DNA of 64,000 nucleotides from an uncultured Bacteroidales bacterium (lineage in GTDB: Bacteria > Bacteroidota > Bacteroidia > Bacteroidales > P3): positions 1 through 64,000 of the forward strand of contig CAMUZR010000001.1 of the NCBI GenBank assembly GCA_947165255.1, given 5' to 3'. Every line of letters begins with the position of its first letter. Positions within the stretch are counted from its first letter, which is position 1. The notes beneath the pieces are model-generated. The model had not been told where the DNA came from and made no database searches. It saw nothing but the letters and a program-made list of their open reading frames with translations. The translations under genes and the position numbers were made by a program. Below are positions 34,401 through 41,416 of the stretch, in pieces.

Positions 34401-34533
34401 GTTGGCTATGTTCTAAATAATAATCAACTAAATCATTTACTTCTTTCAAGTCGTATTGCTGAGCTTGTAAATAATGCCCACAACCAATTAGACTTAATAG
34501 ACAAAATATGGTACGGATTTTTTTAATAATCAT
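31429..34533 (-). CDS. Exported TPR-CHAT protease
   Basis: From ATG at 34533, about 1034 residues. The N-terminal signal (IFCLLSLIGC, lipobox-like, or cleavage after LQA) predicts export. Residues from about 80 to 560 are helical repeats of TPR type. The C-terminal CHAT protease domain (caspase relative, clan CD) carries the catalytic His in HVASHG (about 873) and Cys in LSACETG (about 950), and the GSILMSLWKIDD segment typical of CHAT. Last gene of the caspase-sigma-anti-sigma-CHAT operon, 10 bases behind the anti-sigma-like gene. AT-rich. Confidence 0.9.
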   Translation of the reverse strand: MIIKKIRTIFCLLSLIGCGHYLQAQQYDLKEVNDLVDYYLEHSQLVNAFNLLTNASDYYFDQEDFSVSYELKRRCCLLLDEHIDEFYDYGLTPEGYFEHWYVAISLARRIQRTDEAVPFLLTFLRKMEKKLPEMLPYYTTELAYILGECRGVGGYADSIYILQNSLDVIKRLPVEKEQVIQYNKISHWFIANRIINSLDNNGHLVENKIGEIEKWYLNNRQYVCSLDTSQYKAQILEYELEYIGELMSFAQTISAQYKESNELYKKAIDILQPLLALNDTLSQKIAACNAGIGRNYSMIHEYALCREYSDKAFGVLFNYKEDFDYCDIIDVLASNYFESGQFKLAAALRLREIIVRAKLGWQHTKSDWSVYFLYELCNQPEKILEYKDIALYFSEESSPESNASLLLDIGKAYSMLMDSITDYKDSAKSYLTSAGNYITTYKETIKRNESYAELLRSLYAAWANYYQRLGQLQKSYEYDQKALNILDESTWNHYGSAYFESLVLKSSYLCDTVGLHRYLPLFYNRLEKEIIEILPVLGVIESSNYMASHGSSLYHIPEWTSWNPKDEISCGVAYDAALLMKGLLLSHTAHILQTDGDSNQSIVIHRLEQLRDSIYDITDDIQRWQTLHQYEKLERQILAETNRKQLRVHWKDVQRGLHKEEACIEFVKYYKNGYAWSNADLIPHYGAIVLSNNNHAPSFVDLFDEEELLDVYRYQPKSYDIEQGKVLYSKIWGKLQQYMDGKERVFFSPMGLLNLMNIELLTDSTGQTALQRFNLYRVSSTKNVLFPSNEHKPAYAVSFGDIDYDNAQTVLDSLNTRGNWSYLKNTQYEINRLKELFSENNISITANVGKGATEALFKALDGTNADIIHVASHGYYIPRGQRETIPYFANSESTKSVQDELFYSGLIMSGGQKAWTDSTFGVDRNDGILTAYEISKLDLHNVNLVVLSACETGLGDDLFDGIFGLQRAFKKAGAGSILMSLWKIDDKATSEFMGMFYEKLVKGYSKHEAYTYATHTMKEKYQDANYWASFILLD

Positions 34534-34543
34534 AATATAACCA

Positions 34544-35215
34544 TTAAATTTTGTGCAATAATTCATCTACTATATTGCATATTTGATTATCTGTAGAATA
34601 ATCAGCCTTCATCCGTTCAAGTACCATCCTTGCCTCTTTCTTATCATATTTAAGTAGATATGCATTTGCAAGATTCCATCCAATATAAGGTGCATAGGTT
34701 GTATATTCATTGTATGTATCGCTTTGTGATTGTTGCCAGAGTACTTCAAGCTGTTCAATGGTATTGTCTATATCTCTATTGTTGGCGACATTGTCAAAAA
34801 GCACGGTTAATTGTTCAAATACCTCATCATCTTCTTCTCCTCTGATTTCAGATGATAATGGGAATGCTGTAGCATAGTCTTTACCTAAACTGACTGTTGT
34901 TGTGAAGTCATAGGTATAGTATCCGACCGTAATAAGCAACGCAAAACTGGCAGCAATAGAAAGCCATCGCATTGGGCGAGCCTTTCTCTTTGATGAACTT
35001 TTCATCTCCTCAACCAATTTTCTGTCCTTTTCAGAACCTATAGTATTCATTACCTTGATAGTTCTTGCTATGGCCTCTGTTTGATTTCTTAGGGTCTCAT
35101 CACTTTGTATATCCTTTTCAAATTGTGTTTCCTCATTAGGAGCCATCTCTCCACAAAGATAACGAGTTATTCTCTCTTCATTCTCTTGCAGTATGTCATC
35201 CTTTATACTATCCAT
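34544..35215 (-). CDS. Single-span anti-sigma-like membrane protein
   Basis: A 223-residue protein. A cytoplasmic N-terminal domain (ITRYLCGEMAPNEETQFEKDI..., like the helical sigma-binding part of Bacteroidota anti-sigma proteins, without a zinc motif) is followed by a basic stretch (KRKARPMR), one membrane span at about 83-102 and a helical C-terminal domain of about 115 residues that should be periplasmic. It overlaps the ECF sigma gene by 8 bases and precedes the CHAT protease gene. The periplasmic part is rich in TPR-like helices. The anti-sigma role is inferred from position and topology. Confidence 0.7.
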   Translation of the reverse strand: MDSIKDDILQENEERITRYLCGEMAPNEETQFEKDIQSDETLRNQTEAIARTIKVMNTIGSEKDRKLVEEMKSSSKRKARPMRWLSIAASFALLITVGYYTYDFTTTVSLGKDYATAFPLSSEIRGEEDDEVFEQLTVLFDNVANNRDIDNTIEQLEVLWQQSQSDTYNEYTTYAPYIGWNLANAYLLKYDKKEARMVLERMKADYSTDNQICNIVDELLHKI

Positions 35216-35825
35216 AGTTGTTTGCTTTTACCCATTTATAATGATTTACTGCCATCTCATAGTTTTTCCGGAATTTCTCTTGACATCGATGCTTGGTGAC
35301 TTTGGCGACACTTTCACTGGCATAATGGAACATTTGTGCAATGACTTTCATCGACAAGGCATCACGGTAATATGCCCAGAGTAATTTATCGCATGGTGGT
35401 GGCAATTGCTTCACCATATCTTGTACGATACCGTCTCTTTCGTTTACTCTTTTTTCATCTTTATCGATTATGTTGAGTAGCCTTTCTGCCTTATTCAACA
35501 ACGTGTTATATCTTTCCCCATTTGCTTCAACTGAATAGTCTTCTATATACACTATTTGTGCTTTCCCTTTTGCTCTAAGCTGCTCATGTGCCTTATTGTT
35601 GCAGATGCCAATAAAGTATGTATATAGAGATGATGTTAGATTGTCCAATTTGCCATCTATGGCAGCACGATATAGCACAATTGAAGCTTCTTGAAACACA
35701 TCTTCACTATCTTCTTTGCTCAAAGAATATGTTTTCTGCAAATAAGAGAGTGTACGGCTTTGATACTCTCTGGCAAAGTCGTTTAAAACCTTATCTTGTT
35801 TACGATTCAATGCAATTGTCGCCAT
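35208..35825 (-). CDS. ECF-type sigma-70 family factor
   Basis: A 205-residue sigma factor with region 2 (SKEDSEDVFQEASIVLYRAA, then LYTYFIGICNNKAHEQLR) and region 4 (LSMKVIAQMFHYASESVAKVTKHRCQEKF) separated by a linker longer than in most ECF factors. The canonical W in region 2.3 is replaced by Y/F. It starts 1 base after the caspase stop and overlaps the anti-sigma-like gene by 8 bases. Its target promoters are unknown; the operon itself has a primary-sigma-type promoter. Confidence 0.9.
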   Translation of the reverse strand: MATIALNRKQDKVLNDFAREYQSRTLSYLQKTYSLSKEDSEDVFQEASIVLYRAAIDGKLDNLTSSLYTYFIGICNNKAHEQLRAKGKAQIVYIEDYSVEANGERYNTLLNKAERLLNIIDKDEKRVNERDGIVQDMVKQLPPPCDKLLWAYYRDALSMKVIAQMFHYASESVAKVTKHRCQEKFRKNYEMAVNHYKWVKANNYG

Positions 35826-35826
35826 A

Positions 35827-36729
35827 CTATTTTGAACTTTCTACTACCATGTGTTGTCTAATCAGCCGCACATCCATATCCATAGCTTTCCGTACATTCT
35901 CTATCCAATTAATGTCATAGGATAGGGACTGGGTTAACAATTGTTGGGAAATAAAATACGATATTGGTCCATAATACTTGCCATCCTGTTTGATTTCGGT
36001 ATTTACCTCATAAGAACGGCAAGCTTCAATCATATAAAGTGGAGACAAACCGGCTGAACTCTTTATCCTAATGTTTCCTCGTTTGTCTATCCGTGGGGCA
36101 TAGTTTTTTCCACTCTTGCTGAAGCCTATATCGGTACCACGAACAAAGACACTATCTTCTACTGCTTCACCCCGATAAGACGACCCTGCATGACAAGCAT
36201 CAAGAACAACATACAGAATTCCCTTTTGCCCAATTTTCTTACGGATGGCATTCAGATATTCATTCAGTTCATCATCAAGTAAATGCCTTTCTCCCGAGTA
36301 AACATTAACCTTATAACGCTTTTGTGCGTCATAAGGTATAAACGCTTCGTCCCAACCATCCTCTTCATCTCCACTCTCATCCTCAACAGCTTGCCCATGT
36401 CCTGAAAAGTGGACATACACGATATCACCTTCTCGCACCTCATTCTTTAACTTGACAAGACTCTTTGTAATGGCCTTATATGTCGCAGTCTTATCTTGCA
36501 ATGTATTGATACGAAATCCCTGCTTCTTTAATATAGGTTTGATTAGCTGAACATCATTTACTCCATGACTCTTTGTCCATGATGCATCATTGTCAGTATA
36601 TTGCGGATACTCCGAGATTCCAACTAACAAGGCATGTTTCTCTTGTGCCATTAAACCCCATGGCTGTGGCAATATACATGTCGTTATCATAATGATCATG
36701 TACAAGAGTATGGAGCTGTTTGATTTCAT
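35827..36729 (-). CDS. Exported caspase-like protease (peptidase C14)
   Basis: From ATG at 36729, 300 residues. A signal peptide (1-28, cleavage after LMA) is followed by a p20-type caspase domain: HALLVGISEYP (first strand), His111 in VHFSGHGQ, Cys179 in VLDACHAGS, and substrate-pocket acid residues after. Metacaspases of this type cut after Arg/Lys, but specificity cannot be read here. A start at 36798 is rejected because it would lie at the expected transcription start. First gene of the operon; the next start is 1 base after its stop. Confidence 0.9.
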   Translation of the reverse strand: MKSNSSILLYMIIMITTCILPQPWGLMAQEKHALLVGISEYPQYTDNDASWTKSHGVNDVQLIKPILKKQGFRINTLQDKTATYKAITKSLVKLKNEVREGDIVYVHFSGHGQAVEDESGDEEDGWDEAFIPYDAQKRYKVNVYSGERHLLDDELNEYLNAIRKKIGQKGILYVVLDACHAGSSYRGEAVEDSVFVRGTDIGFSKSGKNYAPRIDKRGNIRIKSSAGLSPLYMIEACRSYEVNTEIKQDGKYYGPISYFISQQLLTQSLSYDINWIENVRKAMDMDVRLIRQHMVVESSK

Positions 36730-36806
36730 TTGACGCTGACTATTAGTTTCTGCTTTGTTTTCGACTGCATAATCCGACTCCAAATAATAGCCATACAAAG
36801 CAATTG

Positions 36807-36814
36807 CAAAGATA
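36807..36814 (-). promoter_or_regulatory. -7 promoter element for the caspase-CHAT operon
   Basis: TATCTTTG on the minus strand with a TTTG box about 22 bases further upstream. It places the transcript start near 36800, upstream of the caspase ATG at 36729. Confidence 0.65.
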
Positions 36815-37086
36815 CTAATTATTTTCCATTTGACACAAAAACATCAACTCCTCTACAGAATTAACGGCTAGAAAAACTTAAGAGAAGCTGGTATTATACG
36901 CCGTGTGAGGCCATACGAAGGCGGTCATTGGCAAGTCGCTAATGACGAGAACACATCCAGACAAATATAGCGGAACAAAACTAACTATTCACTCACAGCA
37001 TTTCGTTATTTCCGATGATGGAACGGAGTTTTGCCACGTAGGTATCGCTCTATCATATCTCATCTATTTAGAATGCAAATATATGA
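36815..37086. other. Noncoding gap upstream of the caspase operon, possible gene remnant
   Basis: No intact gene. On the minus strand an open stretch begins near 37045 (MRYDRAIPTWQNSV...) and is stopped after 24 codons, with further open but frame-broken stretches to 36880. This looks like degenerate coding or mobile-element sequence. A minus-strand TATATTTG (37076-37083) would transcribe into it. Confidence 0.4.
37076..37083 (-). promoter_or_regulatory. Possible extra minus-strand promoter next to the palindrome
   Basis: TATATTTG on the minus strand, 4 bases to the left of the 58-bp palindrome. It would drive transcription into the 36815-37070 remnant region and on to the caspase operon. 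Confidence 0.4.
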
Positions 37087-37144
37087 ATTTTCTGGAATAT
37101 AATCCAAAAATTATATATAATTTTTGGATTATATTCCAGAAAAT
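37087..37144. repeat. Perfect 58-bp palindrome
   Basis: Two 29-base arms meet without a spacer: ATTTTCTGGAATATAATCC at the outer left end mirrors GGATTATATTCCAGAAAAT at the outer right end, centre at 37115/37116. It lies 16 bases behind the rimO stop. A terminator with no loop spacer is unusual; recombination or transposon-end origin is also possible. Confidence 0.95.
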
Positions 37145-37160
37145 CGACCTTTTTGGGGTT

Positions 37161-38477
37161 TCAGATGAGGCTGGCGATGAGGTCGTGTTCGAGGGCCTGG
37201 GTGATGCGGACTGTATAGAACTGGCCGATGTGCAGGGGTGTGGAGGCGGGGATGAGTACCTCGTCGTCGATTTCGGGACTATCGTATTCGGTACGGCCGA
37301 TGTAGTAGTCGCCCTCGTGGCGGTCGATGAGCACGCGGAAGGTGCGGCCTACACGGGCTTGGTTCTTTTCCAATGATATTTCTTCCTGTATGGACATGAG
37401 TTCTGCCACGCGACGTTCCTTTTCCTCTTGAGGTACAGGGTCGCCCAATTTCTCGGCGGGGGTACCCTCTTCGGGCGAATAGGCAAAGCAACCCATGCGG
37501 TCGAAACGGGCTTCACGGACGAATTGTTTCAATTCGTCGAATTCTTGCTCAGTCTCGCCAGGATAGCCTACGATGAGGGTGGTGCGGATGCTGACATCGG
37601 GTAGTTTGTCGCGGAACATTTGGATAAGGTTAAGTGTTCCCTGCCGGTCAATGCCCCGCTGCATAGAGCCGAGGATGCGGCTGTTGATGTGCTGGAGGGG
37701 TATGTCGATATAGTTGCAGATGTTGCGGTGGCGTTGCATAGCTTCAATTGCATCGACGGGGAATGAGGTGGGGTAGGTGTAGTGTAGGCGAATCCATTCG
37801 GCTCCACTTTGTGTGGCCAGTTGCTCAAGAAGGTCGCCTAAGCGGCGTTGGCCATAGAGGTCGATCCCATAGTAGGTGGTGTCTTGGGCGATAAGGATGA
37901 GTTCTTTCACTCCATCCTGGACCAGGACTTTTGCTTCTTCGACGAGTTCTTCGATGGGGCGGGACACGTGTCTCCCGCGGATGAGGGGGATGGCGCAATA
38001 GGAGCAGGAACGGTTGCAGCCTTCGGCTATTTTAAGGTAGGCATAGTGTCGAGGGGTGCTAAGGGTGCGCTGGGCGGTGAAAGGTTCAACAGCTGTGGCA
38101 GAAGAGGCAATGACATCCCTTACGATGGTTTCCCATTGATGGACACCGTACCAACCGTCCACTTCGGGCATTTCGTCTTGCAACTCATGGCTATAGCGTT
38201 CCACAAGACAGCCGACAGCGTAAAGCCTACGTTTTTTTCTGTCTTGAGCGTGACGACGGTTGTAGTTCTGTTTGTCTTGGATTTGCTTGAGGAGGGTGTT
38301 GATGGATTCCTCCTTAGCGTCGCCAATGAAACCGCAGGTGTTGACTATCACCAAGTCGCAGTCGTTCTGTTGGCGGTCGAAGTACACCGTATGATTAGCT
38401 GCGGTGAGGTGTCCGGCAATATTCTCGGAGTCGACGGTGTTTTTACTGCAGCCTAGAGTTACAATGTTGACTTTCAT
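37161..38477 (-). CDS. rimO: Ribosomal protein S12 methylthiotransferase RimO
   Basis: A 438-residue radical SAM methylthiotransferase that modifies an Asp of S12. The N-terminal UPF0004 domain has Cys in LGCSKN, NTCGF and AVGCLVERY; the radical SAM motif is CNRSCSYC (C-x3-C-x2-C); a TRAM domain ends the protein. It overlaps the ftsY stop by 1 base and is the last gene of a ten-gene leftward operon. Confidence 0.97.
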   Translation of the reverse strand: MKVNIVTLGCSKNTVDSENIAGHLTAANHTVYFDRQQNDCDLVIVNTCGFIGDAKEESINTLLKQIQDKQNYNRRHAQDRKKRRLYAVGCLVERYSHELQDEMPEVDGWYGVHQWETIVRDVIASSATAVEPFTAQRTLSTPRHYAYLKIAEGCNRSCSYCAIPLIRGRHVSRPIEELVEEAKVLVQDGVKELILIAQDTTYYGIDLYGQRRLGDLLEQLATQSGAEWIRLHYTYPTSFPVDAIEAMQRHRNICNYIDIPLQHINSRILGSMQRGIDRQGTLNLIQMFRDKLPDVSIRTTLIVGYPGETEQEFDELKQFVREARFDRMGCFAYSPEEGTPAEKLGDPVPQEEKERRVAELMSIQEEISLEKNQARVGRTFRVLIDRHEGDYYIGRTEYDSPEIDDEVLIPASTPLHIGQFYTVRITQALEHDLIASLI

Positions 38478-39430
38478 TATTTCTTATTGTCGAAAAGACT
38501 GTCTACAAATTCGTCGGCATTGAATACCTGAAGGTCTGTCATTTTCTCGCCGAGGCCGATATAACGGACAGGGATTTGAAACTGGTCACTGATGCCGATA
38601 ATAACACCACCTTTGGCTGTGCCGTCGAGTTTGGTCAGGGCTAGGGCGTTGACATCGGTAGCGGCAGTGAATTGCTTGGCCTGCTCAATGGCATTTTGGC
38701 CGGTGCTGGCATCAAGCACTAAGAGTACTTCATGTGGAGCGTCGGGCATGAGCTTTTGCATGACTTTACGTATTTTGCCTAGCTCGTTCATGAGTCCTAC
38801 TTTGTTGTGGAGTCGTCCGGCGGTATCAATCAGTACTACGTCCATGTCTTTGGAGAGGGCTGATTGAAGTGTGTCGTAGGCCACAGAGGCGGGGTCGGCA
38901 TTCATGCCCTGCTGTACGATTGGCACTCCTACCCGGTCTGCCCAAAGCTGCAGCTGTTCCACAGCGGCGGCGCGGAAGGTGTCGGCGGCACCCAACATTA
39001 CTTTTTTACCAGCCTGTTTATATTGGTATGCCAGTTTGGCAATAGTGGTTGTTTTGCCAACTCCGTTCACGCCTACAACGAGCACTACGTAGGGATGGTG
39101 GGGGAGGGGAGAATCGAAGTCTTCGGGAAATCTGCCGTCGTGTTTGCGCAGAAGGGTGGCTATTTCAGCACGGAGGATTGAATTGAGTTCGGAGGTGCTG
39201 ATATATTTGTCGCGCTTAATGCGTTCTTCAAGGCGCTCAATGATTTTGAGGGTTGTTTCAACACCAACGTCGGAAGTGATAAGTGTTTCTTCGAGATTGT
39301 CGAGTACGCTGTCGTCAACCGTTGACTTTCCCAAAATGGCTTTGGAGAGTTTTGAGAAAAAGCTTTCTTTGGTCTTGTTGAGACCTTGATCGAGGGTCTC
39401 TTTCTTTTCTTTTTTGCTAAATAGGCCCAT
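38477..39430 (-). CDS. ftsY: Signal recognition particle receptor FtsY
   Basis: A 317-residue SRP GTPase with NG domains: Walker A GVNGVGKTT (about 120-128), DTFRAAAVEQL, DTAGR and TKLDGTAKGG. The acidic A domain is short, as usual in this phylum. It receives SRP-ribosome complexes at the inner membrane. It overlaps rimO and lies 35 bases after the thioredoxin-like gene. Confidence 0.97.
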   Translation of the reverse strand: MGLFSKKEKKETLDQGLNKTKESFFSKLSKAILGKSTVDDSVLDNLEETLITSDVGVETTLKIIERLEERIKRDKYISTSELNSILRAEIATLLRKHDGRFPEDFDSPLPHHPYVVLVVGVNGVGKTTTIAKLAYQYKQAGKKVMLGAADTFRAAAVEQLQLWADRVGVPIVQQGMNADPASVAYDTLQSALSKDMDVVLIDTAGRLHNKVGLMNELGKIRKVMQKLMPDAPHEVLLVLDASTGQNAIEQAKQFTAATDVNALALTKLDGTAKGGVIIGISDQFQIPVRYIGLGEKMTDLQVFNADEFVDSLFDNKK

Positions 39431-39465
39431 GGTTCTTATTTTTAAAAGATTCGTAGTATGGCTTT

Positions 39466-40032
39466 TTATTTGATGCCTAATTTCTGGTTCATCACCGGAC
39501 GGATTTCCTTGTCGAAAATTTTCTGGTATCTATCCCAGCTGTAACGTGCGTTGTCGCCAGAGGCATAATACCATAGTACAACGATGAAATCTTCTGGTGG
39601 GTAGTATCCTTGAATGACTGTGAGCTGTTGCTGGTTGGTTTTGAAGACACCAAAAGAGGGAAAACCCATTCTTGCGCCGAGCACTTTCTTGGCAAAATTG
39701 TGGGTGTTGCGTTTGGCTCCAGGAGCCACAGCTGTGTTGCTGTATTTTTCTCCGAACCAGGTGAATTCAGTATTGCTTTCGGCATCGAATTTGACCGGAA
39801 TATAGTAAGTGTTGAGGATAAGAGCGACGGTGGGGTTACTGAAGGTTTCCTTATCCATCTTTTTGCACCATCCGCACCAGGAGGTGTAGAAGTCGACAAA
39901 AAAGAGTTTGGCATTGCTCCTAGTGTCGGTTTTGGAAGCCTGTTCGATGGTTTTCCATTGAATGGTCTGCGCATCGGCCATGCTGGACATGAGGCATCCG
40001 AGGGTGATAAAGAGTAAGATTCTTTTTGTCAT
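39466..40032 (-). CDS. Exported thioredoxin-like protein
   Basis: A 188-residue protein with a signal peptide (cleavage after ADA, about residue 21) and a thioredoxin-like core with active site C53-G-W-C56 (TSWCGWCKKMD). This pattern is typical of DUF255-like/thioredoxin_7 proteins in Bacteroidota. Its proline loop (MGFPSFGVF) is present. Likely periplasmic thiol-disulfide exchange. Part of the long leftward operon. Confidence 0.88.
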   Translation of the reverse strand: MTKRILLFITLGCLMSSMADAQTIQWKTIEQASKTDTRSNAKLFFVDFYTSWCGWCKKMDKETFSNPTVALILNTYYIPVKFDAESNTEFTWFGEKYSNTAVAPGAKRNTHNFAKKVLGARMGFPSFGVFKTNQQQLTVIQGYYPPEDFIVVLWYYASGDNARYSWDRYQKIFDKEIRPVMNQKLGIK

Positions 40033-40080
40033 ATTGTGTCCTTTTTTATCGTGATTGATGTGGGTTATTGTGTGACGTTT

Positions 40081-41409
40081 TTACCAGTCGTACTGCCAGT
40101 CTGAGTCAAGTTCGTCGCTGTTGGGGTCGTAAACTTCCTCTCTTTCCTCACGGTCGCGAACGCGGAATAGTCTGCCCAACCAATCGTCTTTTTTTGACTT
40201 GGTTTGGGTGGATTTCTGTTTATCTTCTTCTATGATTTGGGAAATTTGTTTTATGTAGTTTTCCACGTATGTGTGGGGATGGGTTTCGTCATAGTGAATG
40301 TGGGATCCCGTGTAGTAATGATGGATGATGCTGTCGTAGCTGATGCCGAGGCCAACCATGCGGATGGTGCCTTCTTGCGAAAGACCTACGCCATGGCCGA
40401 ACCCATGTCCTGAGAGGGTGACACGATGTGCCACGCTATCGTAAAGTACAGAGAAAAAAGTTGATTTTAACTGAAAATCAGTGCGAACACGTGTCAAAGG
40501 AATGCCACAGATACGCACCTTCCGCTGCGACTGACTAAAATTGAGCAGTTCGTCCCGGACGCTGTCGTTGGTGGTGTTTAATTTGTGCTTGTTGGCAAAA
40601 TAGTTGAGCCACTTGTTTTCGTCCACTATTTTTACCCATTCGCTCTGTCTCATGTGATAGGAGAATGTATCGGGTACAGACCGCAGGTAGGGAAGTGCTG
40701 CTCGCCAGACGTCTTCAGAGTTGGCGGTCTGTCCACCACTGTTGGAGTGGAATGGGGTTTCGATTAGATGGTTGTCGGCATCCACAATGGTCATGCCACT
40801 GCTCTGCATGGTGCCCAACATGATGTCGGGTCGTACACAACGATTGAGATAGGCTTGGCAATGGACTTGGTCGCAAAAGTTGTATCCGTCGGATTTGTGC
40901 TTGTGGATGTTTTTCATAGCCCAAGTGCGCGAGATGATGGCTTGGACACGGAATATGTCGCTTTGGGTGCCGTAGATTTCGGACTGCACAACCCCGGCGA
41001 TATAAGTCTCAAATTCAACGTCGTTGATTAGGAGTAGCTTGCCATTTTTGTCCACAGTGGCTATCAGATTACCTTCGTAGGTGCGTTGTTTGACGTTTCG
41101 TGGGTTAAGACAGAGGATGCAGGCGGTGTCGGTGGCTGAAAAAGTGACGGAAGAGAAGTTACCATAGTCGTACCCGTCGATGGATACATGTACCTGCCTG
41201 CCGTTCGGGGTGAGTTCAACAGATTTGTCGTTGCCCACTTCGCCCGCAATGAGAGCGTTATTGTCACCAATGAGGTTGTATGTGCCTAAGTCGAAAGAAA
41301 TGTTGATAAGGTCGATGCTGTTATTGGTAAAAAGACGCACTTTTACGCGGTCGGCAGAGGCGCTGAGAGCGAGTAGTAAGAGGCAGAGTATGGAGTAAGT
41401 TTTCTTCAA
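40081..41409 (-). CDS. SpoIID/LytB-domain protein
   Basis: A 442-residue exported protein (signal peptide 1-19). The SpoIID/LytB amidase-enhancer signature is present: YIAGVVQSEIYG, FRVQAIISRTWAM, the HCQAY and FHSNSGGQT segments, and GHGFGHGVGLSQEG near residue 340. In spore formers SpoIID cuts denuded glycan strands; in this non-spore context a peptidoglycan-processing role is likely but untested. Acidic, Glu-rich tail. It lies 7 bases behind lpxB. Confidence 0.88.
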   Translation of the reverse strand: MKKTYSILCLLLLALSASADRVKVRLFTNNSIDLINISFDLGTYNLIGDNNALIAGEVGNDKSVELTPNGRQVHVSIDGYDYGNFSSVTFSATDTACILCLNPRNVKQRTYEGNLIATVDKNGKLLLINDVEFETYIAGVVQSEIYGTQSDIFRVQAIISRTWAMKNIHKHKSDGYNFCDQVHCQAYLNRCVRPDIMLGTMQSSGMTIVDADNHLIETPFHSNSGGQTANSEDVWRAALPYLRSVPDTFSYHMRQSEWVKIVDENKWLNYFANKHKLNTTNDSVRDELLNFSQSQRKVRICGIPLTRVRTDFQLKSTFFSVLYDSVAHRVTLSGHGFGHGVGLSQEGTIRMVGLGISYDSIIHHYYTGSHIHYDETHPHTYVENYIKQISQIIEEDKQKSTQTKSKKDDWLGRLFRVRDREEREEVYDPNSDELDSDWQYDW

Positions 41410-41416
41410 TTGATAA

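Noticed and set aside
31429..36729. CRISPR type III-E (craspase) locus
   Set aside because: TPR-CHAT and an ECF sigma are present, but there is no gRAMP/Cas7-11 gene, no repeat-spacer array and the CHAT protein has an export signal.
36942..37376. 144-codon plus-strand frame across the 58-bp palindrome into rimO
   Set aside because: It reads through the palindrome and antisense to rimO, so it is not a gene.
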